This document shows, piece after piece, positions 10,101 through 17,408 of a DNA stretch of 37,088 nucleotides. The notes beneath the pieces are model-generated. The model saw only the letters and a program-made list of their open reading frames with translations, ran no database searches and was not told the DNA's origin. The stretch comes from Spirochaetales bacterium (GTDB taxonomy: Bacteria; Spirochaetota; Spirochaetia; SZUA-6; JAFGRV01), in contig JAFGWI010000016.1 in NCBI GenBank assembly GCA_016937215.1, positions 1 to 37,088 of the forward strand, read 5' to 3'. The first letter of the stretch is position 1. Each line of letters starts with the position of its first letter. The translations under genes were made by a program, and so were the position numbers.

Positions 10101-10276
10101 GGTGAGTTATAGGCTTCGCCGGAAAAATAAACCAGACGGTGGCCCTGGCGGTGGAGAAATTCCTTGGCTGCCCTGAAAACATTAATGGGATTTTCAAAAA
10201 ACAGATCAATGCCCAAAACACCAATTCTGTAACCTCTATAAGAATCTTTATTTAATTCTGTAAGCTGATTCTTCAT
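7181..10276 (-). CDS. LacI-type sensor/histidine kinase/receiver/LuxR hybrid regulator
   Basis: About 1031 residues from the ATG at 10276. An earlier in-frame ATG at 10366 is also possible; neither has a clear ribosome-binding site, and 10276 is preferred because the sugar-binding fold (RIGVLGIDLFFENP) starts 15-20 residues later. Domain order: periplasmic-binding-protein/LacI ligand domain (about 15-310), a GAF-like middle region, HisKA with INVAHETKTPLT (His564), HATPase_c (NNLLDNAVKY, DNGPGL, GMGVGLSIV), receiver (Asp858 in IIADIMM, EKPF lysine), and a C-terminal LuxR helix-turn-helix (LLHKQIALELNISLRTVEYHVASIYKKM). No membrane segment or signal peptide is evident, so the ligand, probably a sugar, would be sensed in the cytoplasm. 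The protein combines sensor, kinase and DNA-binding output. GH31 downstream is an obvious candidate target (inference). Confidence 0.9.
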   Translation of the reverse strand: MKNQLTELNKDSYRGYRIGVLGIDLFFENPINVFRAAKEFLHRQGHRLVYFSGEAYNSPYQSDNQSNILYDLAGPEILDGLVLVSNLLITFTPEEAFRKRCRAFKDLPLVSMGVEVKGIPSVVLDNSSVMMDLVSHMVNVHQFTRFAYIRGWTHHIDAIERFSAFRDSLSKHQLDFDETLVVQGNFELESGEQAVGILMDERGKLPGRDFQVIICDNDFMAAGAILEFQNRGIDVPGQLAVTGFDNLKFSECLSPSLSTVSYPFKEMTERALENLLLAIEGKKNPPITMVKPEYVPRGSCGCPFIDKKEPLLAELQVSLADNEEGLSLKHRSKINFQIIRSVDPVLDLWRDALIGLREDEKWHLAAKKMPLSSLQIRGDQWTSSLLARLAYNTFNSANYQSILFNMGSAVTSTIELDKLMEILKVLLPQAQISKFCVCLYIEPEKYPQSLPPLSRVILAFDKDSYINLPIGGFEFKTLELLPSHVAKEFPDVHWVVYALFFGEQQLGYLLLTNDSHHEHLFRNLRNQISSAIMGARLLDETRRANELLKEANQQKTRFFINVAHETKTPLTLIKNYLSLYMDKSPPDENLRVIGENIDLLLANMLNFLDVEKLQKDEVLYEHDSIIDLCDYTQKKCALFSELAKKRDITIVTSFKNTVYIQIDPWALDRILNNLLDNAVKYIQKGGRVDVKISSTKEKASLVICDNGPGLTTENAKHIFEPYFLMSKQKTSKQGMGVGLSIVKKILDGLGAEISFSQNKPKGACFKISFVLASAENLTPEITSNDFISAPADYSQPQLKEVEIDEDKPTILVVDDNLQLLRFMQVSLEQDYNIIPAKSVSEALFKLKTEARPDLIIADIMMDQEDGYTLLSEVLSMKDIQDVPFIFLTALSGDKARIKGLRLGALDYIEKPFAISEIKAKIDSHLLFMDRQKNRNMDMVKSRIQDVFNDLNKSSGNPVKLDIDGICRKYAMMGRKPAILKLLLQGLLHKQIALELNISLRTVEYHVASIYKKMSVNTKYELISKLQEEASL

Positions 10277-10384
10277 TTTATTTTTATCCGTTTTTTTTAT
10301 TGGCTCGGGATGAAAAAGTACAACCCGCCATAATAATAACACTTTTTCGCCATGAAATAAATACATCGAAGCGAGTTGTTAATA

Positions 10385-10413
10385 ATTATACCCGATCCAA
10401 TTAAATGCTGCAA
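10385..10413 (-). promoter_or_regulatory. Probable promoter of the hybrid sensor gene
   Basis: On the minus strand TTGCAG (10408-10413) precedes a perfect TATAAT (10385-10390) by 17 nt. Transcription would begin near 10378, 12 nt before the ATG at 10366 and about 100 nt before the ATG at 10276, so it does not settle the start. Confidence 0.5.
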
Positions 10414-10650
10414 ATAGGCCTTCCTTCTTGGATTGTATAAAGTCTGTTTAAAGACCTATATAATTATTGACTCCCCATCTTAAAACCCGGCCCAGGACCT
10501 CCAAAGCTTACCGGGAAAGACCAGAATCATTTTTTTATTCTGAATAATGCAAAGACAAATATGATTTTTTCAGTAATATAAAAAATATATTTTAAGATAT
10601 ACTTGACTAAACAACTATGGTTATATAGGATTTGCTGGTGGAGAAAAAAC

Positions 10651-11403
10651 ATGAAAAAATTGAATCTTGAAAGCTTGAATCACACTCTGGAGTTAAAAAC
10701 ACTCATTGAAATAGCCCAATGGTGTTTTGAGACTTTTAACGAGAAGGAAGTGATACTTTCCACCAGCTTTGGAGCCGAAGGTTCGGTGATTCTTGATGCC
10801 TTTCTTCAGGTAAACCGGAACTTGCGAGTTTTTACAATCGATACAGGCCGTAATTTCCAGGAAAGCTATGATGTGTGGCAGGCCTTGATGGATAAATATG
10901 GAATTTCTATTGAAGTGTATGGTCCTGATCCTGAAGAACTCTATAGTTTACAGACCACCCAAGGACCCAATCATTTTTACAATTCAAAGGAATTCAGACA
11001 AAATTGCTGCCATGTTCGAAAAATCAATCCTTTAAACAAGGCATTAAAGGGGATCAAATTATGGATAAGTGGATTGCGAAAAAGCCAGAGCAGCTTCAGA
11101 CAAGGGCTTGAAATAATATCCTATGCCGAAGAACGGGGTGTTTACAAATTGGCTCCTTTGTTTTTATGGGAGGAGGATACTGTATGGAAATATATTCGCA
11201 ATAACCAGATTCCCTATAACAAACTCTACGATAAAGGCTTTGCTACCATTGGTTGCTCTCCCTGCACTCGGCCGGTCGGCCGTGCCGAAGAGCTTCGCTC
11301 CGGCCGCTGGTGGTGGGAAGTGGATTCCAACAAGGAATGCGGCATACACCTGGTTGACGGGAAAATGATTCGCAAAAAGGCGGTCACTGATTTTTCGATT
11401 TAA
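10651..11403 (+). CDS. cysH: Adenylylsulfate (APS) reductase, CysH family
   Basis: 250 residues from the ATG at 10651, behind GGTGGAG; a TTG 48 bases upstream is unlikely. It belongs to the adenine-nucleotide alpha-hydrolase fold (STSFGAEGSVILD loop, then TIDTGRNF). The Cys119-Cys120 pair (NCCHVRK) and Cys202/Cys205 (GCSPC) form the CC...CxxC set that binds [4Fe-4S] in APS-type reductases and is absent from PAPS-specific ones. The C-terminal KECGIH carries the catalytic cysteine of the family. It reduces APS to sulfite and AMP with thioredoxin-like donors. First gene of the sulfur cluster; the next gene starts about 200 nt later, and I see no defined regulatory RNA in that gap. Confidence 0.92.
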   Translation: MKKLNLESLNHTLELKTLIEIAQWCFETFNEKEVILSTSFGAEGSVILDAFLQVNRNLRVFTIDTGRNFQESYDVWQALMDKYGISIEVYGPDPEELYSLQTTQGPNHFYNSKEFRQNCCHVRKINPLNKALKGIKLWISGLRKSQSSFRQGLEIISYAEERGVYKLAPLFLWEEDTVWKYIRNNQIPYNKLYDKGFATIGCSPCTRPVGRAEELRSGRWWWEVDSNKECGIHLVDGKMIRKKAVTDFSI

Positions 11404-11610
11404 AGTGCAAACAAAAAAAATCAATTATTCCTGGGGCAAGCAAGCATGATGAGAAAATTAAATATCAGGGTGAAGCGACAGAGCCTCTAACCTGCCTCTG
11501 GGAATAATTGAAATAAAATTCATATCAAGGGACAAGCCTACAAATGGCTGACCTGGAATGAAAAGAATTACAGACTTTATGCATATTAGACTAACAAAAG
11601 GAGCATGATG

Positions 11611-12747
11611 ATGAAATTTAACACAAAGGCCGTTCACGAGGGGGTCCGGAAAGATGAAAGCTATAATTCCGTTATCACCCCAATTTATCCCAGCTCCACT
11701 TTTCGTTTTGACAGAATCGGTGAAAACCGAGGTTATGATTACACGAGAAGCGGAAACCCCACACGGAAAGCCCTGGAAGAAAATATTGCCGCTCTTGAAG
11801 AAGGAGTGGCTGCTTCCTGTACTTCCACCGGAATGTCGGCCTCGACGGCTGTTCTTCATCTCTTAAAAACAGGGGACCATGTGATAACAGGAAATGATAT
11901 TTACGGGGGAACCTATCGTCTGATGACAAGCCTTTTTAGCGATATGGGCATCAAATTCGATTTTATAGATATGGCTTCGGTTTCCAATATAAAACAATAC
12001 ATTACAAGCACCACAAAAATGATCTGGATAGAGACGCCTTCAAATCCATTATTACGTATTGTGGATATCCGCGCCATTTGCCGGATCGCTCAGGAGCAAA
12101 GTTTGATTGTGGTAGTTGATAACACCTTTATGACACCCTATTTTCAAAAGCCATTGCTATTAGGCGCTGATATCAGCCTTCATTCCACCACCAAATACAT
12201 CAATGGTCATAGTGATGTTGTGGGAGGAGCCATTGTAAGCAAAACCCTTGATTTGGCCCAAAAAATTTATTTTAATGTGAATGCCCTTGGTGTAAGCGAA
12301 GCTCCCTTTGATTCATGGCTGGTTTTAAGAGGAGTGAAAACACTTCCATTGCGTATGGAAAAACACCAGCAGAACGCTTTGAAAATAGCTGAGTTTTTAA
12401 ATCACCATCCCAAGGTGATACATACCTATTACCCTGGATTGAAAACACATCCCAATTATGAATTATGCCAGAGCCAATCATCGGGATTCGGCGCCATGTT
12501 AAGTTTTGATTTAGATGAATCACAACTTACTTTGGACGATTTTTTCGCCAAACTCAAATATTACAGCCTCGCCGAATCCCTTGGCGGAGTTGAATCCCTG
12601 ATTGAAGCCCCTTGGTACATGAGCCACGCTTCTATGAGTGAAGAGGCCCGGAATCTCGCGGGAATAAAAAAATGCAACGTTCGAGTCTCTGTGGGTATCG
12701 AAGATTCAGAGGATCTGATAGAGGATCTATCCCAGGCACTGGATTAG
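11611..12747 (+). CDS. Cys/Met metabolism PLP-dependent enzyme (CGS/O-acylhomoserine sulfhydrylase type)
   Basis: 378 residues. Three ATGs stand in a row (11605, 11608, 11611); the third is seven bases from AAAGGAG and fits best. It is a fold-type I PLP enzyme of the cystathionine gamma-synthase family: YDYTRSGNPTRKALE near the N-terminus, the SLHSTTKYINGHSDVVGG motif with the Schiff-base lysine at about Lys195, and a C-terminal SLGGVESLIEAP. Family members make cystathionine or homocysteine from activated homoserine, or cleave cystathionine. Placement between APS reductase and sulfite reductase suggests incorporation of sulfide or cysteine into homocysteine, but sequence alone does not decide between these reactions. 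Confidence 0.88.
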   Translation: MKFNTKAVHEGVRKDESYNSVITPIYPSSTFRFDRIGENRGYDYTRSGNPTRKALEENIAALEEGVAASCTSTGMSASTAVLHLLKTGDHVITGNDIYGGTYRLMTSLFSDMGIKFDFIDMASVSNIKQYITSTTKMIWIETPSNPLLRIVDIRAICRIAQEQSLIVVVDNTFMTPYFQKPLLLGADISLHSTTKYINGHSDVVGGAIVSKTLDLAQKIYFNVNALGVSEAPFDSWLVLRGVKTLPLRMEKHQQNALKIAEFLNHHPKVIHTYYPGLKTHPNYELCQSQSSGFGAMLSFDLDESQLTLDDFFAKLKYYSLAESLGGVESLIEAPWYMSHASMSEEARNLAGIKKCNVRVSVGIEDSEDLIEDLSQALD

Positions 12748-12872
12748 ACCTCAGGTTTACTAAACGGATAAAAAGGACTCCGAACAAAACAGAAACCAAT
12801 AGAACCAATGACGCGGCTGCCAGAAAATTCGCCGCCAAACCGGAACAGGGCGACAAAAAAGATTAAATATAT

Positions 12873-12912
12873 TTCCCTAAAGGGAGAAAGCTGTATTTCA
12901 GCTTTGTTGTTT
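12873..12912 (+). terminator. Possible attenuator or terminator hairpins before sulfite reductase gene
   Basis: Two adjacent small stems, TCCCT/AGGGA (12874-12885) and AAAGCTG/CAGCTTT (12887-12893 with 12899-12905), are followed by a T-rich stretch. They lie between the PLP-enzyme stop (12747) and the AAAGGAG before the reductase start. They could reduce or modulate read-through. Only short stems support this. Confidence 0.35.
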
Positions 12913-12936
12913 TACCAGGATAAAGGAGATTTATCA

Positions 12937-14517
12937 ATGCAAAGAAATTTGAATTTTGATCGACGAAGCGAAGATGAAGAGGTTAAGGACGCGGGATTAA
13001 CCCTGGATTTTGATGAAATTGCCAAAAAAAAGGGAATGTCCAATGAAGAAAAAAATATCGCAAAATGGTACGGCATCTATAATTCCCGGCAAACGGGAAA
13101 CCATATGATGAGGGTGGTCGTGCCCGGAGGAGTGATAAGCTCCAGTCAGGCAAGAAAAATCGCCGAAGTATCGGATACCTACGGCCAGGGAATAATTAAT
13201 ATCACCACCCGGCAAGCCATCCAGTTCCATTGGCTGAAAGTCGAAGGCTTAGCAGATGTCATACGTGAATTGAATAAGGAAAATATATCCACAAAGCATG
13301 GCTGCGGTGATGTCACCCGAAACATAGCGGCCTGCCCCTTTGCCGAGAATTGCCGTTACGCCCAATTCAATGTTCGCTCCTTGGCCCAAAAGACCGCCAA
13401 ATATCTTAGTGATTTAAACGAACTGGACAATCTGCCTCGAAAATTCAAGATCACCTTTTCCGGATGTTCTGCCGGATGTGCCCAACCCTTTATCAATTGT
13501 GTGGGCACCATAGCCGTACGCAACAAGGATGGCAAGGAAGGCTTCCAGGTCGTTATCGGAGGAGGAATGGGCTGGAAACCCTTTGTGGCCCAGAATTTGT
13601 ACAGCTTTGTGCCAAAAGAAAAAATCGTGAGCCTTTGCCATGCCATCGGCCTTTTGTTCAGAGACCATGGAGACCGCTTTAACCGTGCCAAAGCCCGCCT
13701 GAAGTTTGTTGTTCATCATTACGGAATGGATAAATGCAGGAGTATTATAGAAGAAAATCTTCAGAAACTTAATGTTCCTACAATGGATTTTTCAACTGAT
13801 GATACCATAATCAGAAAAACAGAGGTTCCCAAACGCCCTTTGACTGATCCTGATGTGGATTCCAGAAACAGCTTTGCAAGTGTAATTCTTTTATTACCCA
13901 AAGGCACATTAACCCATCAGCAATTCGGGAAAATCGCTGAACTCTCAGAGATCTATGGAGACCAGAAAGTATACACTAACAATAAACAGAATATACTTCT
14001 TCAGGGAGTTGAAAAATCGAGAGTTCCCACCTTAAAAAAGGAATTGGCAGCCATCAACATAGAAACAGAGGGTGCTTATGAAATCCGGGACATTACAGTA
14101 TGCGTAGGCACGACTTATTGCCCCAAAGCCGTGTCAAAAACACAGGACCTTCATGACAGCTTACAGAAGCTTGTCCGGAATGAAAAATACAATAACATAG
14201 CAAAACAGGTACTCATTAATATAACCGGCTGCCCCAATTCCTGTTCACCCTATCGCATAGCAGATATAGGTTTTCGAGGTATGAGGATACGCGAAGAAAT
14301 GGGATCAGTTGAAGGCTACGAAATAGTACTTGGCGGAAGCCAAACAGATTTTGGCAAAAAACTGGGTGATTTTAAATCAAGTGACTGCCCTGAAATGGTA
14401 ACAAGGCTGTTAGATTATTTTGCGGCAGAAAAAAAACCACAAGAAGATTTTACAGACTACATCAACCGGAAGGGAATAGAATATTTTAAGGAGAAAATTT
14501 ATGGATATTCAATATAA
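12937..14517 (+). CDS. Siroheme-[4Fe-4S] sulfite/nitrite reductase
   Basis: 526 residues from the ATG at 12937, eight bases after AAAGGAG; the frame is open upstream without such a site. It has the two-fold repeat of ferredoxin-type sulfite/nitrite reductases. The C-terminal half has the siroheme-cluster cysteines C389-x5-C395 and C432-x3-C436 (TGCPNSC). The N-terminal half has an equivalent set, C133-x5-C139 (ACPFAENC) and C177-x3-C181 (SGCSAGC), with nearly the same spacing. Given the neighbours (APS reductase, CysDN) the likely reaction is six-electron reduction of sulfite to sulfide. The next gene overlaps its last 17 nt and probably encodes the electron-delivering partner. Confidence 0.88.
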   Translation: MQRNLNFDRRSEDEEVKDAGLTLDFDEIAKKKGMSNEEKNIAKWYGIYNSRQTGNHMMRVVVPGGVISSSQARKIAEVSDTYGQGIINITTRQAIQFHWLKVEGLADVIRELNKENISTKHGCGDVTRNIAACPFAENCRYAQFNVRSLAQKTAKYLSDLNELDNLPRKFKITFSGCSAGCAQPFINCVGTIAVRNKDGKEGFQVVIGGGMGWKPFVAQNLYSFVPKEKIVSLCHAIGLLFRDHGDRFNRAKARLKFVVHHYGMDKCRSIIEENLQKLNVPTMDFSTDDTIIRKTEVPKRPLTDPDVDSRNSFASVILLLPKGTLTHQQFGKIAELSEIYGDQKVYTNNKQNILLQGVEKSRVPTLKKELAAINIETEGAYEIRDITVCVGTTYCPKAVSKTQDLHDSLQKLVRNEKYNNIAKQVLINITGCPNSCSPYRIADIGFRGMRIREEMGSVEGYEIVLGGSQTDFGKKLGDFKSSDCPEMVTRLLDYFAAEKKPQEDFTDYINRKGIEYFKEKIYGYSI

Positions 14518-16273
14518 AAAAGCTCCCCAAGCTCAGGAACTTTCCGCCTTTGAAGGTTATTTACAGGAAGAAAAAGATTTTAAGACCTATCAAAAGGATA
14601 TTCCCTGTCAGGAAGCTTGCCCGGCAAGCACCAATGTTCCTCATTATATACAAGCCATATCCGAAGGTGATTATAACAAAGCTTATCACATTAATCTTGA
14701 AGACAATGTGTTTCCAGGAGTCCTGGGCCGAATCTGTACACGCCCCTGTGAAAAAGCTTGCCGCTATAATTGGACCAACACAGAAAAACCTGTCCAGATC
14801 TGCCACTTAAAACGTTACGCGGCTGATCAGACAAATGACAATATTGAAGCCCCAGCCAGCTTGTTTGAGGAATCAGGTTTCAAAGTCGCGGTCATCGGAG
14901 GCGGACCAGCGGGATTAACAACAGCTCGTCAATGCCGGCGTTTTGGCCATCAGATAAGTTTGTATGAAAAAGAAGCAGAACCAGGCGGCATGCTCAAAGA
15001 TGGAATTCCCGAATTCAGATTGCCTCGGTCAGTTTTGAACAAGGAAATTGATTTGATCCTTGGCACAGGAATCAATATAAAAACAAATCAGTTTATTGAT
15101 AAAGACAAACTCAAACAAATCATCGATGAATATGATGCGGTCATTATCGCCACAGGCACTAGCCTGCCCCGAAACATAAATCTGAAAAATCAAAAGGATA
15201 TTCCTAATATTATCGATGGATTAAGTTTTATGAAAAATTATAATCAAGGAAAAATCCGCAATCTTGAAGGCAATGTTGTGGTTATTGGCGGAGGATTTAC
15301 AGCAGTAGACTGCGCGCGTTCATGCGCAAGGGCTGCAAGAAAAATTCTCGGATCCAAGAATGATGTCACCATTGTTTACCGCCGATCAGAGCATTTTATG
15401 AGTGCTGAATTAGAGGAATTGGAAGAAATTCGTGAAGAAAATATTGTTATTCGCACTCTTTGCAGCCCTATACGCTTCGAATACCACGGCAACACCCTCA
15501 CTGGTGTAAGCTTCCAGCAAAACCGTCTTGAAAAAAATAAAGACTCAGATAAGCCGAAAATGATACCAATCGAAGACGGGGAATTCACCCTGAATGGCTC
15601 AACAGTGATTTACGCCATCGGGCAGGAACAGGATTACAGCTTGACCGATGGAATTGAAATCAACACAAACCAGAGAACATCCCTGGCCAAGGTTTTTACA
15701 GCCGGTGATTTTTGCACAGGCGGCTTGGATGTGGTCCATGCTGTTGCTCAGGGTAAAGATGTGGCGATGAAAGTAGATCAGTTTCTTATGGGAAAAAAAC
15801 GGTGTGATATTGCGATCCAGGTGGAACTTCTCAAAGAGGATGATGTAACCCACAGGACTCGTCACCATGATCTTCAGCCCCAGAGAGCCATGCATACCCT
15901 ACCCATCCTCAAACGATCGGAAAATATGGAAGTTGAAACTGGTTTTACGCCTCAGGAAATAAATAAAATTTCCACACGCTGCTATTTATGCCAGCATAAA
16001 TTCGAGATTGATCAGGACAAATGCATTCACTGTAACTGGTGCATAGATGTGGCGCCCAGAAACTGCATCAAAGCCGTTTCCAGAATTTTCTATCATGCCG
16101 ATGGTTCCCTTAAAACTTATATTGAGACAGACAAAGAACATGAAGCGACTTATATTTTTATTGACAGCGATGAATGTATTCGCTGCGGAAAATGCCTTCG
16201 AGTTTGCCCCACAGAAGCTATTTCGGTCAGAAAAATGGAAAGAAAAACTCATTTTTTTCGGAAATCCTTTTGA
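14501..16273 (+). CDS. GltD-like NAD(P)H oxidoreductase with extra ferredoxin domains
   Basis: 590 residues, started by an ATG after AAGGAG and overlapping the sulfite reductase gene by 17 nt. The N-terminal Fe-S domain of the GltD/dihydropyrimidine-dehydrogenase type has CQEACPASTNVP and CTRPCEKACRYNW. It is followed by a FAD-binding GGGPAG (133-138) and an NAD(P)H-binding GGGFTA (263-268). The C-terminus adds a bacterial ferredoxin-like part with CIHCNWC and CIRCGKCLRVCP motifs, enough for two [4Fe-4S] clusters. Such proteins pass electrons from NAD(P)H through flavin to Fe-S partners. The tight overlap suggests it is the reductase subunit for the sulfite reductase rather than a glutamate synthase, since no GltB is nearby (inference). 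Confidence 0.85.
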   Translation: MDIQYKKAPQAQELSAFEGYLQEEKDFKTYQKDIPCQEACPASTNVPHYIQAISEGDYNKAYHINLEDNVFPGVLGRICTRPCEKACRYNWTNTEKPVQICHLKRYAADQTNDNIEAPASLFEESGFKVAVIGGGPAGLTTARQCRRFGHQISLYEKEAEPGGMLKDGIPEFRLPRSVLNKEIDLILGTGINIKTNQFIDKDKLKQIIDEYDAVIIATGTSLPRNINLKNQKDIPNIIDGLSFMKNYNQGKIRNLEGNVVVIGGGFTAVDCARSCARAARKILGSKNDVTIVYRRSEHFMSAELEELEEIREENIVIRTLCSPIRFEYHGNTLTGVSFQQNRLEKNKDSDKPKMIPIEDGEFTLNGSTVIYAIGQEQDYSLTDGIEINTNQRTSLAKVFTAGDFCTGGLDVVHAVAQGKDVAMKVDQFLMGKKRCDIAIQVELLKEDDVTHRTRHHDLQPQRAMHTLPILKRSENMEVETGFTPQEINKISTRCYLCQHKFEIDQDKCIHCNWCIDVAPRNCIKAVSRIFYHADGSLKTYIETDKEHEATYIFIDSDECIRCGKCLRVCPTEAISVRKMERKTHFFRKSF

Positions 16274-16275
16274 CG

Positions 16276-16420
16276 CACTTGCAAAAATAAGGTTTTGCAA
16301 GAATAATAAAAAATCGCGGATAGTTATGCTATGACCGAATATTGCATTATTATTTTACAGCTGTCAGCTAATAGCTAATTGCGAATATCAGAACTTTAGC
16401 AGTTAGTTTTTTAGAAAATT
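16276..16420 (+). repeat. Third dispersed repeat family, copy 1
   Basis: It starts with hairpin CTTGCAAAA (16278-16286) and TTTTGCAAG (16293-16301) three bases after a stop codon. An AT-rich tract follows, containing GTTATGCTATGACCG and CAGCTGTCAGCTAATAGC. A related stretch is at 22297-22440 and an inverted one at 32270-32375. The hairpin may also serve as a weak terminator. The rest of the gap to 16518 is AT-rich and holds no gene; a promoter for cysD probably lies there but no strong boxes are seen. Confidence 0.6.
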
Positions 16421-16518
16421 AAATTAATTACGACAAAAAAAGTAATGATTATCTTTTCAAGACTATTTAAACATTATATAGTCATTCAAGTTACTTAAAT
16501 CAGAAAAGGAGACCCCCT

Positions 16519-17397
16519 ATGGATCATCTTGATCAACTGGAAAATATCAGTGTTCACATTTTCAGGGAAGCCTATGCCAATTTCAAAAACCTTTGTATGC
16601 TCTGGTCTATTGGAAAGGACAGCACTGTCCTTTTATGGCTGGCCAGAAAAGCCTTTCTTGGCCATGTGCCTTTTCCCCTGGTCCATGTGGACACACGCTA
16701 TAAAATCCCCGAAATGATCGAATACCGCGACCGTCTGGCAGCGGAATGGAATTTAAACATGCTATACGGCACCAACGAAGAGGCCATTGCCGCAAAACAG
16801 ACCTTTCCCGACGGAAATGTCGACCGCATTAGCTGCTGCAAAAACCTTAAAACAACAGCATTGAAAAACACATTAAGCGGCCAGGGAAAACGCTACCGCT
16901 TTAATCACGAAAAGGGGAAATATGAGGTGGATAAAAACACCGAACCCTTTACCGGAGTGATTGTAGGCGTTCGTTCCGATGAAGAAGGCTCACGATCAAA
17001 GGAACGCTATTTTTCACCACGTGACCGTTCCAATGAATGGGATGTGGGTAACCAGCCGCCGGAATTCTGGAGCCAGTACAAAACCGATTTTGCTCCAGGT
17101 ACCCATCTGCGCATTCACCCCCTTTTGGATTGGACAGAATTGAATATATGGGAATACATAAAGCGGGAAAATATTCCAACTGTATCTTTATACTACGATC
17201 AGGGAGAGGGAAAACGCTACCGCTCCTTAGGCTGTTACCCCTGCACCTTTCCCATTGAATCCAATTCCCGTAATGTGGATGAGATAATTGAAGAACTTCA
17301 GTCGGGCAAACTGAAAAACATAGCGGAACGTTCAGGCCGGGCCCAGGACAAAGAAGATGGCGGCCTGGAAACCCTGCGCAGAAATGGATACATGTAA
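16519..17397 (+). CDS. cysD: Sulfate adenylyltransferase subunit 2
   Basis: 292 residues with AAAAGGAG ten bases upstream. It is a PP-loop ATP pyrophosphatase: [12 protein letters not shown] at 30-41, [12 protein letters not shown], the [24 protein letters not shown] segment and [12 protein letters not shown] are characteristic of CysD. With the GTPase CysN it makes APS from ATP and sulfate. The CysN gene follows after 11 nt, so the pair is co-transcribed. Length is normal for the family. Confidence 0.95.
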   Translation: MDHLDQLENISVHIFREAYANFKNLCMLWSIGKDSTVLLWLARKAFLGHVPFPLVHVDTRYKIPEMIEYRDRLAAEWNLNMLYGTNEEAIAAKQTFPDGNVDRISCCKNLKTTALKNTLSGQGKRYRFNHEKGKYEVDKNTEPFTGVIVGVRSDEEGSRSKERYFSPRDRSNEWDVGNQPPEFWSQYKTDFAPGTHLRIHPLLDWTELNIWEYIKRENIPTVSLYYDQGEGKRYRSLGCYPCTFPIESNSRNVDEIIEELQSGKLKNIAERSGRAQDKEDGGLETLRRNGYM

Positions 17398-17408
17398 GGA
17401 GATTCAAA

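Noticed and set aside
11404-11596. SAM or other sulfur-responsive riboswitch before the PLP enzyme
   Set aside because: No recognisable SAM-I, SAM-II or related core is seen. A 14-codon frame at 11444 lacks a good ribosome-binding site and recognisable content.
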